A stretch of DNA of 64,000 bases from Pseudomonas thivervalensis (GTDB lineage: Bacteria > Pseudomonadota > Gammaproteobacteria > Pseudomonadales > Pseudomonadaceae). A program made the translations under genes and the position numbers. Shown here one piece after another: positions 17,733 to 25,466 of the stretch (its first letter is position 1; every line of letters begins with the position of its first letter). The notes under the pieces are model-generated. The model saw nothing but the letters and a program-made list of their open reading frames with translations, ran no database searches and was not told the DNA's origin. The stretch lies in assembly GCF_001269655.1 (NCBI RefSeq), contig NZ_LHVE01000001.1:186001-250000 (forward strand). Direction: 5' to 3'.

Positions 17733-18271
17733 ACGAACGGTATGTTTCGGGGAGGCCAGGATTTTCGGGCGTCTGGATTTCGGTGGAAAATTCGGCGTAC
17801 CCCAACTAGTAACTATAAATAAATCAGCTAGTTATGGCGTTCGGTGGAATCGAATCGGGGATTTATAAGGTGTTAGTACGTTGTCGGTCTGCAAGTAATT
17901 CAGAGCCGCATACGGAATGGTAAACCTCCCGAATTCGAACGTTGTTGATCATCCCCTCCGTCGAGAATAGGTAGGAATCCGCCAAAAGCTGCCGTGGCGA
18001 CAGGCAGCAGACGGCCATAAGCGGTCATTCAAACACACAGGAAACCGGGGCAATTCAGATCGTTTGGCTACCGCCGCAGGCTTGTAGCGAATGGTGGATC
18101 CAGCCAGGCTAGCCATGCTCCTGAAAAAAAGAGCTGTCAGTGGGCTTTTCAGGTAGACACGCTGCACAGCAAATTATGGCATGATGACATCACAATGAGC
18201 ATATATAGCTGACGCTACACAATATCTTCAGCATCTCGTTTCAATTTAATCGGTTGAATTTTTTATAAAGC
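17733..18271. other. Left island margin without a convincing gene
   Basis: 539 bases between the left repeat and the kinase gene. A 72-codon reverse frame (17949-18167) lacks a ribosome site and known domain and is not called. The region contains CTAGTTATGG/AACTAGTAAC-like inverted sequence near 17805-17835 and a 20-base motif at 18011-18030 whose inverted copy is at 26381-26400. The last 100 bases are AT-rich and probably contain the kinase promoter. Confidence 0.5.
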
Positions 18272-19039
18272 GTGGATCAGGGAATGGATGGCTATCACGG
18301 AAACTACAAATACAGAATAATCGAGAAAATTGGAGAAGGAGGCTTTGGATTTGTTGAAAAAATTGAGCTATTCAACATTGCCGATAATAGATGCGGTGAG
18401 TACGCCCGCAAGTCCCTCAACGATCTGGAACCTGATCTTCGGGATGAGTTCCGAAGACGTTTTGCACGAGAGGTATCATACCAAGCCTCTTGTGTGCACA
18501 CCAATGTAGCCCACATTTATCTGTGCGACCTCAAGTCTGATCAGCCATGGTTCATTATGGATCTAGCGGCCGGAGATCTACAGAAAGATATTGATAAAGG
18601 CATTTTAACTGCCGCTCAAAAAATCGATGTGCTTCTAATGGTCGCGGATGGCCTTATATATTTGCATTCTTTGGATTATCTCCATCGCGATATAAAACCA
18701 TCTAACATTCTTAGATTTAAGGACGACATCTATAAGGTGTCTGATTTTGGGCTAGTTAAGAACTTAGATAAAAGCTCCGAGTCCGAAGTTATCACAAAAA
18801 TTGCGACAGCAATGGGCACAGCTAAATACATGGCGCCAGAGATAGGGATCGCAGGGGAATATAGCAAAAGAACAGATATTTTTGCACTAGGTGTTCTCTT
18901 AGAGGATTTGGATATGTTAGACAATCCAGGCATCCATGAAGTATTTAAGAAGAGCACTGCTCGGCGGCCTCCTGATCGCTATTCAGAAGTGCAAGAAATG
19001 CGAAATGAATTTGTTGCCGCCATCGGAGAAAGCAAATGA
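18272..19039 (+). CDS. Hanks-type serine/threonine protein kinase (island cargo)
   Basis: This compact 255-residue cytoplasmic kinase is little more than the catalytic domain. The glycine loop is GEGGFGFVEK (21-30), the ATP lysine is K47, the helix-C glutamate is E67, the catalytic loop is HRDIKPSN (138-145), DFG is at 158-160 and APE at 188-190. All key residues are present, so it should be active. There are no membrane or sensor domains. The GTG at 18272 or the ATG at 18284 could start; neither has a good ribosome site. It overlaps the PP2C gene by 4 bases, so kinase and phosphatase are coupled. Codon use is AT-rich compared with the chromosome. Confidence 0.93.
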   Translation: MDQGMDGYHGNYKYRIIEKIGEGGFGFVEKIELFNIADNRCGEYARKSLNDLEPDLRDEFRRRFAREVSYQASCVHTNVAHIYLCDLKSDQPWFIMDLAAGDLQKDIDKGILTAAQKIDVLLMVADGLIYLHSLDYLHRDIKPSNILRFKDDIYKVSDFGLVKNLDKSSESEVITKIATAMGTAKYMAPEIGIAGEYSKRTDIFALGVLLEDLDMLDNPGIHEVFKKSTARRPPDRYSEVQEMRNEFVAAIGESK

Positions 19040-19803
19040 TTAAGCTATTAAGCTCAAGTGCGTTCTCATTCCCCAAAGAGCCTGCGCGAAAAAACGAAGA
19101 TTCTATTTTGCCGCCACGCAAGGTAGGTAGTGGTTTTTTGATGGCTATAGCAGATGGCGTAGGGTCGTATGCCGGGGCAAGCAGCGCGTCCGAGTCTGCT
19201 ATCGAATATTTGACAAGTTTGCAATCCGCAGCGTTCGAAAGTTCTGATGCTATCGAGAAAATTTTCGAACAAATAAAAATTCGTGTTTCAAACCTGACCA
19301 TCGAAAATCCTAGCTACTTTGATGCAGCTACGACTTTGACGTTCTGCTATGCGGGAGAGAAAGGAATAAAAATTGGTCATATCGGAGACTGCCGAGTTTA
19401 TCTAAAAAATGACCGCAAGCTTCTGCAGGTTACTAAAGATCATACCCAACACCAAAAGCTGATAGACGAAGGGTTATATAAGCCTTCTGAGCTCAAAGAA
19501 GCCAGCGGCAAAAACACCCTGATTTCAGCTATATCAAAAAAAATCAACCTCCATTTCCAAGAAGCTTTCTTGAGTTACGATGAAATTTGCGCACAGGATG
19601 GAAGTGTGAGCTTGTTCATAATGTCAGATGGGGCTTATCATTCTTGGGAATTAAGACCTCGCTTTTTGGAAAGTACTTTGGAAGATCCAAACCGGTTTGC
19701 GGCAAACCTGCGCAGACGTATTATTCGATTGGAACCCACCGACGACTGTTCTCTGATAGCCGTTAAGTTGACAATAAAATCCCAGCTTGAATTGTTTGAT
19801 TAG
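19036..19803 (+). CDS. PP2C-family serine/threonine phosphatase (island cargo)
   Basis: This 255-residue PPM phosphatase shows its metal-binding motifs in order: KNEDS near 19, IADGVGSYAGAS near 38, GHIGDCRVY near 113, IMSDGAYHSW near 196 and PTDDCSLIAV near the end. It would reverse phosphorylation by the overlapping kinase or act on an STAS-type partner. There is no regulatory or membrane domain. It ends at a perfect 16-bp inverted repeat. AT-rich, like the kinase. Confidence 0.94.
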   Translation: MIKLLSSSAFSFPKEPARKNEDSILPPRKVGSGFLMAIADGVGSYAGASSASESAIEYLTSLQSAAFESSDAIEKIFEQIKIRVSNLTIENPSYFDAATTLTFCYAGEKGIKIGHIGDCRVYLKNDRKLLQVTKDHTQHQKLIDEGLYKPSELKEASGKNTLISAISKKINLHFQEAFLSYDEICAQDGSVSLFIMSDGAYHSWELRPRFLESTLEDPNRFAANLRRRIIRLEPTDDCSLIAVKLTIKSQLELFD

Positions 19804-19816
19804 GTTGCATGCAAAC

Positions 19817-19857
19817 ATCTGGCTGCATTATATATCAGACTTATAATGCAGCCAGAT
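19817..19857. terminator. Perfect 16-bp inverted repeat, likely terminator of the kinase-phosphatase unit
   Basis: ATCTGGCTGCATTATA (19817-19832) pairs perfectly with 19842-19857 around a 9-base loop, 13 bases after the PP2C stop. There is no long T run, but it sits between convergent genes. Confidence 0.6.
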
Positions 19858-20014
19858 AGTTTATCTACATAAACTAGCAAGCCGAGCATGTGATACGGAT
19901 GATCATGCTTTTCGGCTTCGCCATAATTAACTGTTGCCATCAGTAACCATGGCCGCGCATCAACGCTATTGCTAGTCAATAGCTGCCTTTGGCCCAGGCT
20001 TGTGGCGACCGGCG

Positions 20015-20029
20015 CCCCCCCCCCCCCCC
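20015..20029. repeat. Homopolymer of 15 C
   Basis: An uninterrupted run of 15 cytosines lies in the non-coding gap between the convergent PP2C and membrane-protein genes. Such runs change length by slippage. It could also mark an assembly weakness. Confidence 0.9.
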
Positions 20030-20114
20030 AATCTAAAGAAGTCGGTTGCTTGGGAACAAGTTTGCAGGCGGCTAATTACATACGGCTTTGTATATAAATG
20101 GATTTGTTTATCTT

Positions 20115-20555
20115 TCAATAAAGACCGCCTCTAGTTTCCATAAGCTTTATTTTAAGTTTCTCGCCGTCGACCATAATTCGTCTGATACGCTGAGGGTCCG
20201 AGGAATTACAATCATCAAAATCACCTCCTGAGCAGCCGTCGAAAAATTCAGATAGCGGCTTTGATATAATCTGAGTGCTAAAGCCTCTATACTGCCCATC
20301 TAAATAATTGGTTAACAGCGAAAGTTTTGCCTGCAAACCAAGAATATACTGTTTGTCATGAGGTTCGGCCTCCTTTTTTTGGGCCCAAAATTTACATGCG
20401 GCGACTTCAAGTTCGCCAATCAATTTGCAAAGCTCTTCTATCCTTTTTGAGAAATCCTGAGATCTAACTGTGTACCTAGTGCGCCAGTAGTTAGTTATCA
20501 CTGCTACCACCGCGCCAATAATCGCTGAACTAACACTTATGGCGTATGCACTCAT
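20115..20555 (-). CDS. Small membrane-anchored protein coupled to the GHKL/STAS protein
   Basis: This 146-residue protein has one N-terminal transmembrane helix (AISVSSAIIGAVVAVITNYW, residues about 5-24), a short basic stop-transfer sequence and a helical cytoplasmic part that should form a coiled coil (FSKRIEELCKLIGELEVAACKFWAQ). No family was recognised. Its ATG overlaps the stop of the GHKL/STAS gene by one base (TAATG), so the two are coupled. A membrane effector or tether controlled by that protein is a reasonable guess, not shown. Confidence 0.72.
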   Translation of the reverse strand: MSAYAISVSSAIIGAVVAVITNYWRTRYTVRSQDFSKRIEELCKLIGELEVAACKFWAQKKEAEPHDKQYILGLQAKLSLLTNYLDGQYRGFSTQIISKPLSEFFDGCSGGDFDDCNSSDPQRIRRIMVDGEKLKIKLMETRGGLY

Positions 20556-21454
20556 TATTTACTTGCCTCATCAATGTACGTCCAAACTTGATGTGGTAGA
20601 TGAAAATCCTCATTTGAGATCAGATTCAGTCTCCCTTTCAAGCTTGATGCGGAGTGTCCGTGCCTTATTAATCCCGCGAATGCTTCTTCCAGAAAAGAGG
20701 CTCCATATCCATATGTACCATCTAGACTCACAGTAACTGTTTGGTATTTTTCTAAAGCTGGTGACAAGAAATCATTAAGAAATGCTTCTGCAGAGTGTGC
20801 GCCATCGGCTAAATATCTTCCGGCAGGATATTTACTGAACTCTTTGGCAATATCTATATCTCCATGTTGTAAGAGCTCAGTTGGAACGGTTTTGGGAAAA
20901 ATCACAATCTCGACCGAGGTACCAACTCTCAGAGTTGTATCAGCAGAGAGTTCATTTTTTTCGTTTGTGCAATATAGAGTTCCGCGACGACTAGATATTT
21001 TTATAGATTGGAAGAAACCCTTTGAAACAAAGTCGAAAATTGAGTTAAGCCCACGCCCTCGCCCCGACTGTTTGGTCGACGATTTAGTTGAAAAAACCGC
21101 ATCGGCAATTATCTGGACGTCAGTTTTAGTATGTGAACTTATCGTCAGGTCATGCTCTTTCGATATCTCATTTAGAATTGACTGTGGAATGGTTACACCG
21201 TAGTCCAATACAGTAATGACCAGAGATCCACTTGCGGTTTCACATATGGCAATCTCACAAGCGAGATCTTGCACTGGCTTAAAGTTATCCGGGTAAGCAT
21301 GCTGTGTAATATTGGCTACCAGTTCTGTTATGGTAGAATAAAGCGCTTGGGTGCGTGCGCGATCAAGATTATTGACATGTGCCGCAACTGCATCCACAAC
21401 CTCAACAGCGATACTTAAGTCCACCCTTAAGCAAGCCCATCTCTTAACTTCCAT
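20555..21454 (-). CDS. GHKL ATPase fused to a STAS-like (DUF4325) domain
   Basis: Residues about 10-190 form an anti-sigma-kinase-like GHKL ATPase: the N box is TELVANITQHAYPD (E44, N48), then VLDYGVTIP and the glycine-rich GRGRGLNSIFDF. Residues about 205-290 match the STAS-like DUF4325 domain (SKYPAGRYLADGAHSAEAFLNDFLSPAL, then SLDGTYGYGASFLEEAFAGL). In RsbW/RsbV-type partner switching these two activities are separate proteins; here they are fused. ATG 21454 is preferred because GGAG precedes it by 5 bases; an ATG at 21493 lacks a site. It lies convergent with a kinase-PP2C pair that could act on it. Confidence 0.85.
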   Translation of the reverse strand: MEVKRWACLRVDLSIAVEVVDAVAAHVNNLDRARTQALYSTITELVANITQHAYPDNFKPVQDLACEIAICETASGSLVITVLDYGVTIPQSILNEISKEHDLTISSHTKTDVQIIADAVFSTKSSTKQSGRGRGLNSIFDFVSKGFFQSIKISSRRGTLYCTNEKNELSADTTLRVGTSVEIVIFPKTVPTELLQHGDIDIAKEFSKYPAGRYLADGAHSAEAFLNDFLSPALEKYQTVTVSLDGTYGYGASFLEEAFAGLIRHGHSASSLKGRLNLISNEDFHLPHQVWTYIDEASK

Positions 21455-21659
21455 GATTACTCCATCGCTTGTCAATTTAAATGCCAAGGGCATGGCCTGG
21501 TTTTTTCTGATATATCGAGTTGCATCGCATAGGGCAAGGGTGAATATCTTCAGGTTTTCCAGACTAATTTATAGAAATTTCTACTCAATAGACAGTCTGC
21601 TTTGGGCAAAATTTTGCCTATCAAACGAAGGACAGCAATCGACCCTTTGCAGGTCGAGC

Positions 21660-22133
21660 TCATGTTAGATGGGTGCGACTCTTAACGACCGTCTGCTGGA
21701 CTATCCGGCGATTAATCTTCTCCTTCCATGCCAACTGGTTTGCTGAGAGCTTTCGGCTTCGCATCGTTTGAAGAAGAAAGCTGTATTCCTTTTCGCTGTA
21801 GAGATAACCCATCTTCCACGCATGCTCGATCAAGTCGTGATTTGCATTCGCCTTGAGGTCGCCCGCGATGCGCTTGAGCCCCTCAAACAAATTGCCGGTA
21901 TCGATCTGGAGAAAGCGGTTAATGCAGACGTTACCGACATAGGTTTGATTGCCATTCAAGCTGTTCCTGATATAGCAGTGTTCTTTTATGTCCTGACCAC
22001 AGGGGCACTGATCGAAATCCTCAGTCACCTCGACAGCCACAAGCTTCCACTCTCGACGCGCCACATCGAAAATGTTTGAGACGGAAAGACTCAAGATGTG
22101 AGCTTTTAGTTTCTCGAAATTTTGGCTGTCCAT
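21660..22133 (-). CDS. Cys4 zinc-binding hypothetical protein, last gene of the ubiquitin-like operon
   Basis: This 157-residue protein has a compact treble-clef-like motif: C43-x-C45 (QCPCGQDI), C53 in KEHCYIRN and C70 in VGNVCINRF, a pattern seen in many small phage and island proteins. The C-terminal half is helical and basic, ending in Arg/Lys-rich sequence. It starts 13 bases after the DUF6527 stop on the same strand, so it is probably co-transcribed with the Ubl/E2, JAB/E1 and DUF6527 genes. Whether it is a substrate adaptor, an E3-like factor or an unrelated passenger cannot be told. Confidence 0.7.
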   Translation of the reverse strand: MDSQNFEKLKAHILSLSVSNIFDVARREWKLVAVEVTEDFDQCPCGQDIKEHCYIRNSLNGNQTYVGNVCINRFLQIDTGNLFEGLKRIAGDLKANANHDLIEHAWKMGYLYSEKEYSFLLQTMRSRKLSANQLAWKEKINRRIVQQTVVKSRTHLT

Positions 22134-22146
22134 TGCAGCACCTCTC

Positions 22147-22503
22147 CTAGCCTGTTTTACCGCACCAATGAATATGTCCCTTCCTGATCCAAAAATGAGA
22201 GCGACATCCTGTAGTTCTCCAGATGGACGGATGTAGGGTAGGTCTATTTTCAGTATCCACAGAAAGAGTCCAACTCTGCCTTGCGTCTTTGATCAGAGCT
22301 ACCTCAAGGACATCCCCACAGCCACACGGGCACATGAATGCAGCTGACCAGCTTTCTCCATCATCAACCAGATGGATCAGCTGATTCGGGCGGATGTATT
22401 TCGGCAGAGTGTCGCCTTCGACTCGGTAAGTCCGGAGCTCCGTTTCAAACCATCTGGAGACAACCTTCCGAACTGCAGCCCAAATCCGAGCCAGCCAGAT
22501 CAT
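22147..22503 (-). CDS. DUF6527-family zinc-binding protein
   Basis: This 118-residue protein shows the family pattern: SWSAAFMCPCGCGDVLEVAL with C58, C60 and C62, then HPSIWRTTGCRSHFWIRKG with C100 and H103, and a terminal HWC (C114). These residues likely hold zinc. DUF6527 proteins are found next to multi-ubiquitin, E2 and JAB/ThiF genes, so they are taken as accessory parts of bacterial ubiquitin-like systems. It overlaps the JAB/E1 stop by 4 bases (ATGA). The biochemical role is not known to me. Confidence 0.88.
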   Translation of the reverse strand: MIWLARIWAAVRKVVSRWFETELRTYRVEGDTLPKYIRPNQLIHLVDDGESWSAAFMCPCGCGDVLEVALIKDARQSWTLSVDTENRPTLHPSIWRTTGCRSHFWIRKGHIHWCGKTG

Positions 22504-23900
22504 TGTTCGCCTCTCAGAGAGGGTAGACCCAGTAGAGGTTCGCTTAGGCCAGAACCCAGTGTTAACGATTTTTCGGCGGCAAAGTCAGCTTCTGAAAAGT
22601 ACTCGAACTCCTTCTCGGCCAGACTAAACATGGTTCGTGCACAGCGACTATTTCCATCCAGGCGATATGGGTAGAGCCTGGCTATCAGCTCCTGAACAAC
22701 CATGCTTGCGGCCTGCATGTTAACGGTGATCACTGACGGAGCTTGCTCTAGACTGCCGGGCATATAGCCGGCCTTCACCTGTTCTGCATGGGCCGCAGGA
22801 TCCCGTCGAGCTAACTCTTCCGCTCTCAGGGACGCTGGGGTATAGACCTTGCGGTCCAGTAAGGTCGACCCACCAGGCTGAACGTAGTCGACCCGACCAT
22901 GGACATCGAGAATCGCGAGTTTGCCATTTTTGTCTCGGCGCACCGGAATGACTACTCCCACATCAAAGAGCGGCATCATGAACGCGGCGCCAATTGCATC
23001 GCAGATAAAGCGCCCCTCTTCACTGTCTACGCAACAGAACAGGATATCGGCCTCGGCCACAGCAAGAACTGCCTCCCTTGTAGCGACCGAAGTCGGCACG
23101 CATTGCAAGCGCATGTCGGGTCGAAAGCCAGCCACGGCCCTACGGAGCACGTTCACTTTCAACTGACCAGTAAGAGCATCAGCGACTGTGGAGTTGATGA
23201 TCCGATTGAGGTTCCGATCTTCGACCTCGTCGAAATCAACGACTACCATTCCACCGAAGCCAATACGCGCGAGCTGTTCTGCAGCAATGCTGCCAGTGCC
23301 TGAGTAGCCAATTACCGCTGCAGCAAGCCTGCCCAACTCCGATCGCATTTGTTCTGAAAAAGCCATTGGGCGCTGCAAGGGCTGGTCGTCATCACTCCAG
23401 AAGAGATGGATATCGTCCCCATACACCGCTACCAAATTGATCGGTTCCATCTGATGATTGCAATCATATGTCCGGGCTTTGATGGCCCCTCCCGGCACCA
23501 TGATCGCGCTCCCATGAACCACATCTGAATGATCACCTTGCTCGAGATTGGCAAACACCTGAGGTATGACCAAGGCATCAGATTCCGAGTCCGCAAGGGA
23601 GAAATCGTAGAATCCTCCTGGGTGGGAATGGATTAGTACGAGTGAAAGACCTTCAGATTCCGCTAGGTCGAGCGCCTCAAGAAGGCTTCTTCCAGGCCAC
23701 TCAAGATGGTCATGAACTCGAGTGCACTGGCCATAAGGAACTAGCACTGCCTCCTTACACAATAACTTCAGCCTTTTCTCTGTCTGCATACGCTTGCAGA
23801 GTAAAATTGCCGCTGCTTCCAGACCGTCAGATGGAAGAAGGTGTTGTTGAAGGCGCGCATGCAGCGCGCCTGTCAATATCAACGTCGTGTTAGCACTCAT
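22500..23900 (-). CDS. Fused JAB (Mov34/MPN) protease and ThiF/E1-like adenylyltransferase
   Basis: Residues about 5-150 form a JAMM metalloprotease with E28 (GLEAAAILLC), H91-S-H93-P and S101-x-x-D104: all zinc and catalytic residues are present. Residues about 185-440 form an E1-like adenylation domain with GYSGTGSIAAEQ (198-209), DFDEVEDRNLNR (222-233) and a following Lys and FCCVDSEEGR. The C-x-x-C zinc pairs of MoeB/ThiF are absent. By family, JAB trims ubiquitin-like precursors or removes conjugates, and E1 activates the Ubl C-terminus with ATP. At 466 residues both activities sit in one chain. It overlaps the Ubl-E2 gene and DUF6527 by 4 bases each. Confidence 0.93.
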   Translation of the reverse strand: MSANTTLILTGALHARLQQHLLPSDGLEAAAILLCKRMQTEKRLKLLCKEAVLVPYGQCTRVHDHLEWPGRSLLEALDLAESEGLSLVLIHSHPGGFYDFSLADSESDALVIPQVFANLEQGDHSDVVHGSAIMVPGGAIKARTYDCNHQMEPINLVAVYGDDIHLFWSDDDQPLQRPMAFSEQMRSELGRLAAAVIGYSGTGSIAAEQLARIGFGGMVVVDFDEVEDRNLNRIINSTVADALTGQLKVNVLRRAVAGFRPDMRLQCVPTSVATREAVLAVAEADILFCCVDSEEGRFICDAIGAAFMMPLFDVGVVIPVRRDKNGKLAILDVHGRVDYVQPGGSTLLDRKVYTPASLRAEELARRDPAAHAEQVKAGYMPGSLEQAPSVITVNMQAASMVVQELIARLYPYRLDGNSRCARTMFSLAEKEFEYFSEADFAAEKSLTLGSGLSEPLLGLPSLRGEQ

Positions 23901-25000
23901 TGCCCTAGCTCCCGGGCAATGGACTCGTCAACCAGCCCCATGTGGGAGATCACAGAATCGCGCACGGGAGACCACTGCCCTGGATTTCTGTGGCGAGACC
24001 AGCGCTGGAATTCGTCTCCGTTTACCACCTGACGATGTTCAGTTTGCGCAATCTGGCCACCGCTTTTCAAAGTGAGCGGCGGGTTGCAATAGAACATGTC
24101 GATCTCTGCGGCCGGGTAGTTCTGCGGAATTTCTATGGCCAGGCAGGTGCTTGTTTGGAGATATCCCGGCGGCACTGGGTAGTCCCGGATCAGCAACCAA
24201 CGTCTGCCATCATCTACTGTTTCCCAAACCAGCCCCCGAGCATCCAGATAGGTCTCGTCTTTAGCCAGCAATACGAAATTCCGCAGCATGGAACACGCGA
24301 CTTCGCCGTTATTGATCGTGTCAGAGAGGAGCTGAAGGCGCTCGATGCCAGGCTTCGTCAGGTCAATGCTGTCCGCCAATCCGACTTCGCGCTTGGGCTC
24401 GCCACGCACCTTCAGACGAATGATCCACCCCTGGTCCGGATCGATCCCGGCCAAGATCAGAGCATCGCGAACGATAATTTGCGACTCAGACGACTCGACG
24501 ATTACCCCGTGTACATCCAGTTTCCATTTGCGCCGGCGGGTGTAAATACGCTCAACCCCTGGAGCCAGGAGATCAACAACATCTCCCTTCTCCAGTTGCA
24601 AATCAGGCTCATCGCGTCGTTCCAGCCACAATTCCATCGTTACTGGCACACGACCAACCTTACGAACGTCCTCTGCGCTGAGCGGGCCTGCCCAGGCAAA
24701 GCGTTCGTCGTTCAGCATGAAGTAGAAAACCCCATCTGCTTGCATCGCTAGAAATTCCGCTACCTGTTCGTTGCGAGGTAACGGGATGGTTTCGTCGAGG
24801 CCAAGCTCTTCGGTCGGCCCGTGTTCTGGCCAGCTCAAAAGTGCGTACTCTGTAGCTGGCTGCAAGTCAGCCGCAGCCAGAATCTGGCGAGCTGTAGGGG
24901 TCCAGTCGTGAACACCTACAAGCTCGCCATTAATTTTTACTACGGCGGCGCGGCTTGCGTTCGACTGATGAGATGGGTCGAGAGGAAGGTTGGTAGTCAT
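23897..25000 (-). CDS. Multi-ubiquitin-like protein fused to an E2-family domain
   Basis: This 367-residue protein starts with three beta-grasp repeats. Repeat 1 is about 17-93 (VVKINGELVGVHDWTPTARQ). Repeat 2, about 93-157, ends VDLLAPGVERIYTRRR. Repeat 3, about 159-225, has VRDALILAGIDPDQG and IDLTKPGIERLQLL. Residues about 230-360 match prokaryotic E2 family E (RRWLLIRDYPVPPGY, IPQNYPAAEIDMFYCNPPLTL, FQRWSRHR), with C286 and C305 as possible thioester residues. The chain ends ELGQ without Gly-Gly. ATG 25000 is chosen because GGAG precedes it; an ATG at 25015 lacks a site. First gene of the operon. Confidence 0.88.
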   Translation of the reverse strand: MTTNLPLDPSHQSNASRAAVVKINGELVGVHDWTPTARQILAAADLQPATEYALLSWPEHGPTEELGLDETIPLPRNEQVAEFLAMQADGVFYFMLNDERFAWAGPLSAEDVRKVGRVPVTMELWLERRDEPDLQLEKGDVVDLLAPGVERIYTRRRKWKLDVHGVIVESSESQIIVRDALILAGIDPDQGWIIRLKVRGEPKREVGLADSIDLTKPGIERLQLLSDTINNGEVACSMLRNFVLLAKDETYLDARGLVWETVDDGRRWLLIRDYPVPPGYLQTSTCLAIEIPQNYPAAEIDMFYCNPPLTLKSGGQIAQTEHRQVVNGDEFQRWSRHRNPGQWSPVRDSVISHMGLVDESIARELGQ

Positions 25001-25145
25001 TGCCTTGTTCTCCATCTAGATACTTTTTTGTTCGGTGGGACCGAACGACAGGGCCACAATGCTCCGCTCAGCCGTATCTGTCAACAGGTACGAATTCGTT
25101 CGTTATAATGGTATAGTGGTCGACCCACTTACGAAGGAGGCGCCC
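25001..25145. promoter_or_regulatory. Divergent control region between the ubiquitin-like operon and the XRE repressor
   Basis: The 145-base spacer contains a perfect dyad GTTCGGTGGGACCGAAC (25030-25046) 30 bases from the Ubl-E2 start, a palindrome ACGAATTCGT (25090-25099) and a perfect TATAAT (25104-25109) for the rightward gene. The rightward GTG has a strong GAAGGAGG. The dyads are natural candidates for XRE binding; this is inference. Confidence 0.55.
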
Positions 25146-25460
25146 GTGGCATCACCCCTTGGAGAAAAAATTAACGCTAGGAGGCGGGATTTAGGCATGT
25201 CGCTGGAGCAGTTGGCGGCTCTTACCGAGTCGAGCAAAAGCTACGTGTGGGAGCTAGAGAATCGCGACAAGCCAAACCCGTCCTTAGACAAGGTGACCAA
25301 AATCGCAATGGCGTTGGGTCTATCGCCAGAATCGTTGCTAGGCTCTTCCTCTCCAGATCTGGCAGTAGAGGCGGACAAAGAGTTCTTCCGCAAATACCAA
25401 GACCTGGACGATAAGGACAAAGAGCGGCTTCGGAAAATGGTCGACGATTGGTGGAGCTGA
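25146..25460 (+). CDS. XRE-family repressor (ImmR-like)
   Basis: This 104-residue protein has an N-terminal Xre helix-turn-helix (LGEKINARRRDLGMSLEQLAALTESSKSYVWELENRDKPNPSLDKVTKIAMAL) and a charged C-terminal helix. The GTG start at 25146 has GAAGGAGG 8 bases upstream; a longer frame from 25035 would run through the promoter and is rejected. The next gene, 6 bases later, is an ImmA/IrrE protease. In ICEBs1-type switches ImmA cleaves ImmR to release repression, and this pair faces the ubiquitin-like operon. Confidence 0.92.
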   Translation: MASPLGEKINARRRDLGMSLEQLAALTESSKSYVWELENRDKPNPSLDKVTKIAMALGLSPESLLGSSSPDLAVEADKEFFRKYQDLDDKDKERLRKMVDDWWS

Positions 25461-25466
25461 CTTAGC

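Noticed and set aside
17949..18167. 72-codon reverse frame near the left island edge
   Set aside because: No recognised domain or ribosome site; too short to support.
25035..25145. N-terminal extension of the XRE protein
   Set aside because: It would translate through the promoter and dyads; the GTG at 25146 has a strong ribosome site and starts the Xre fold.
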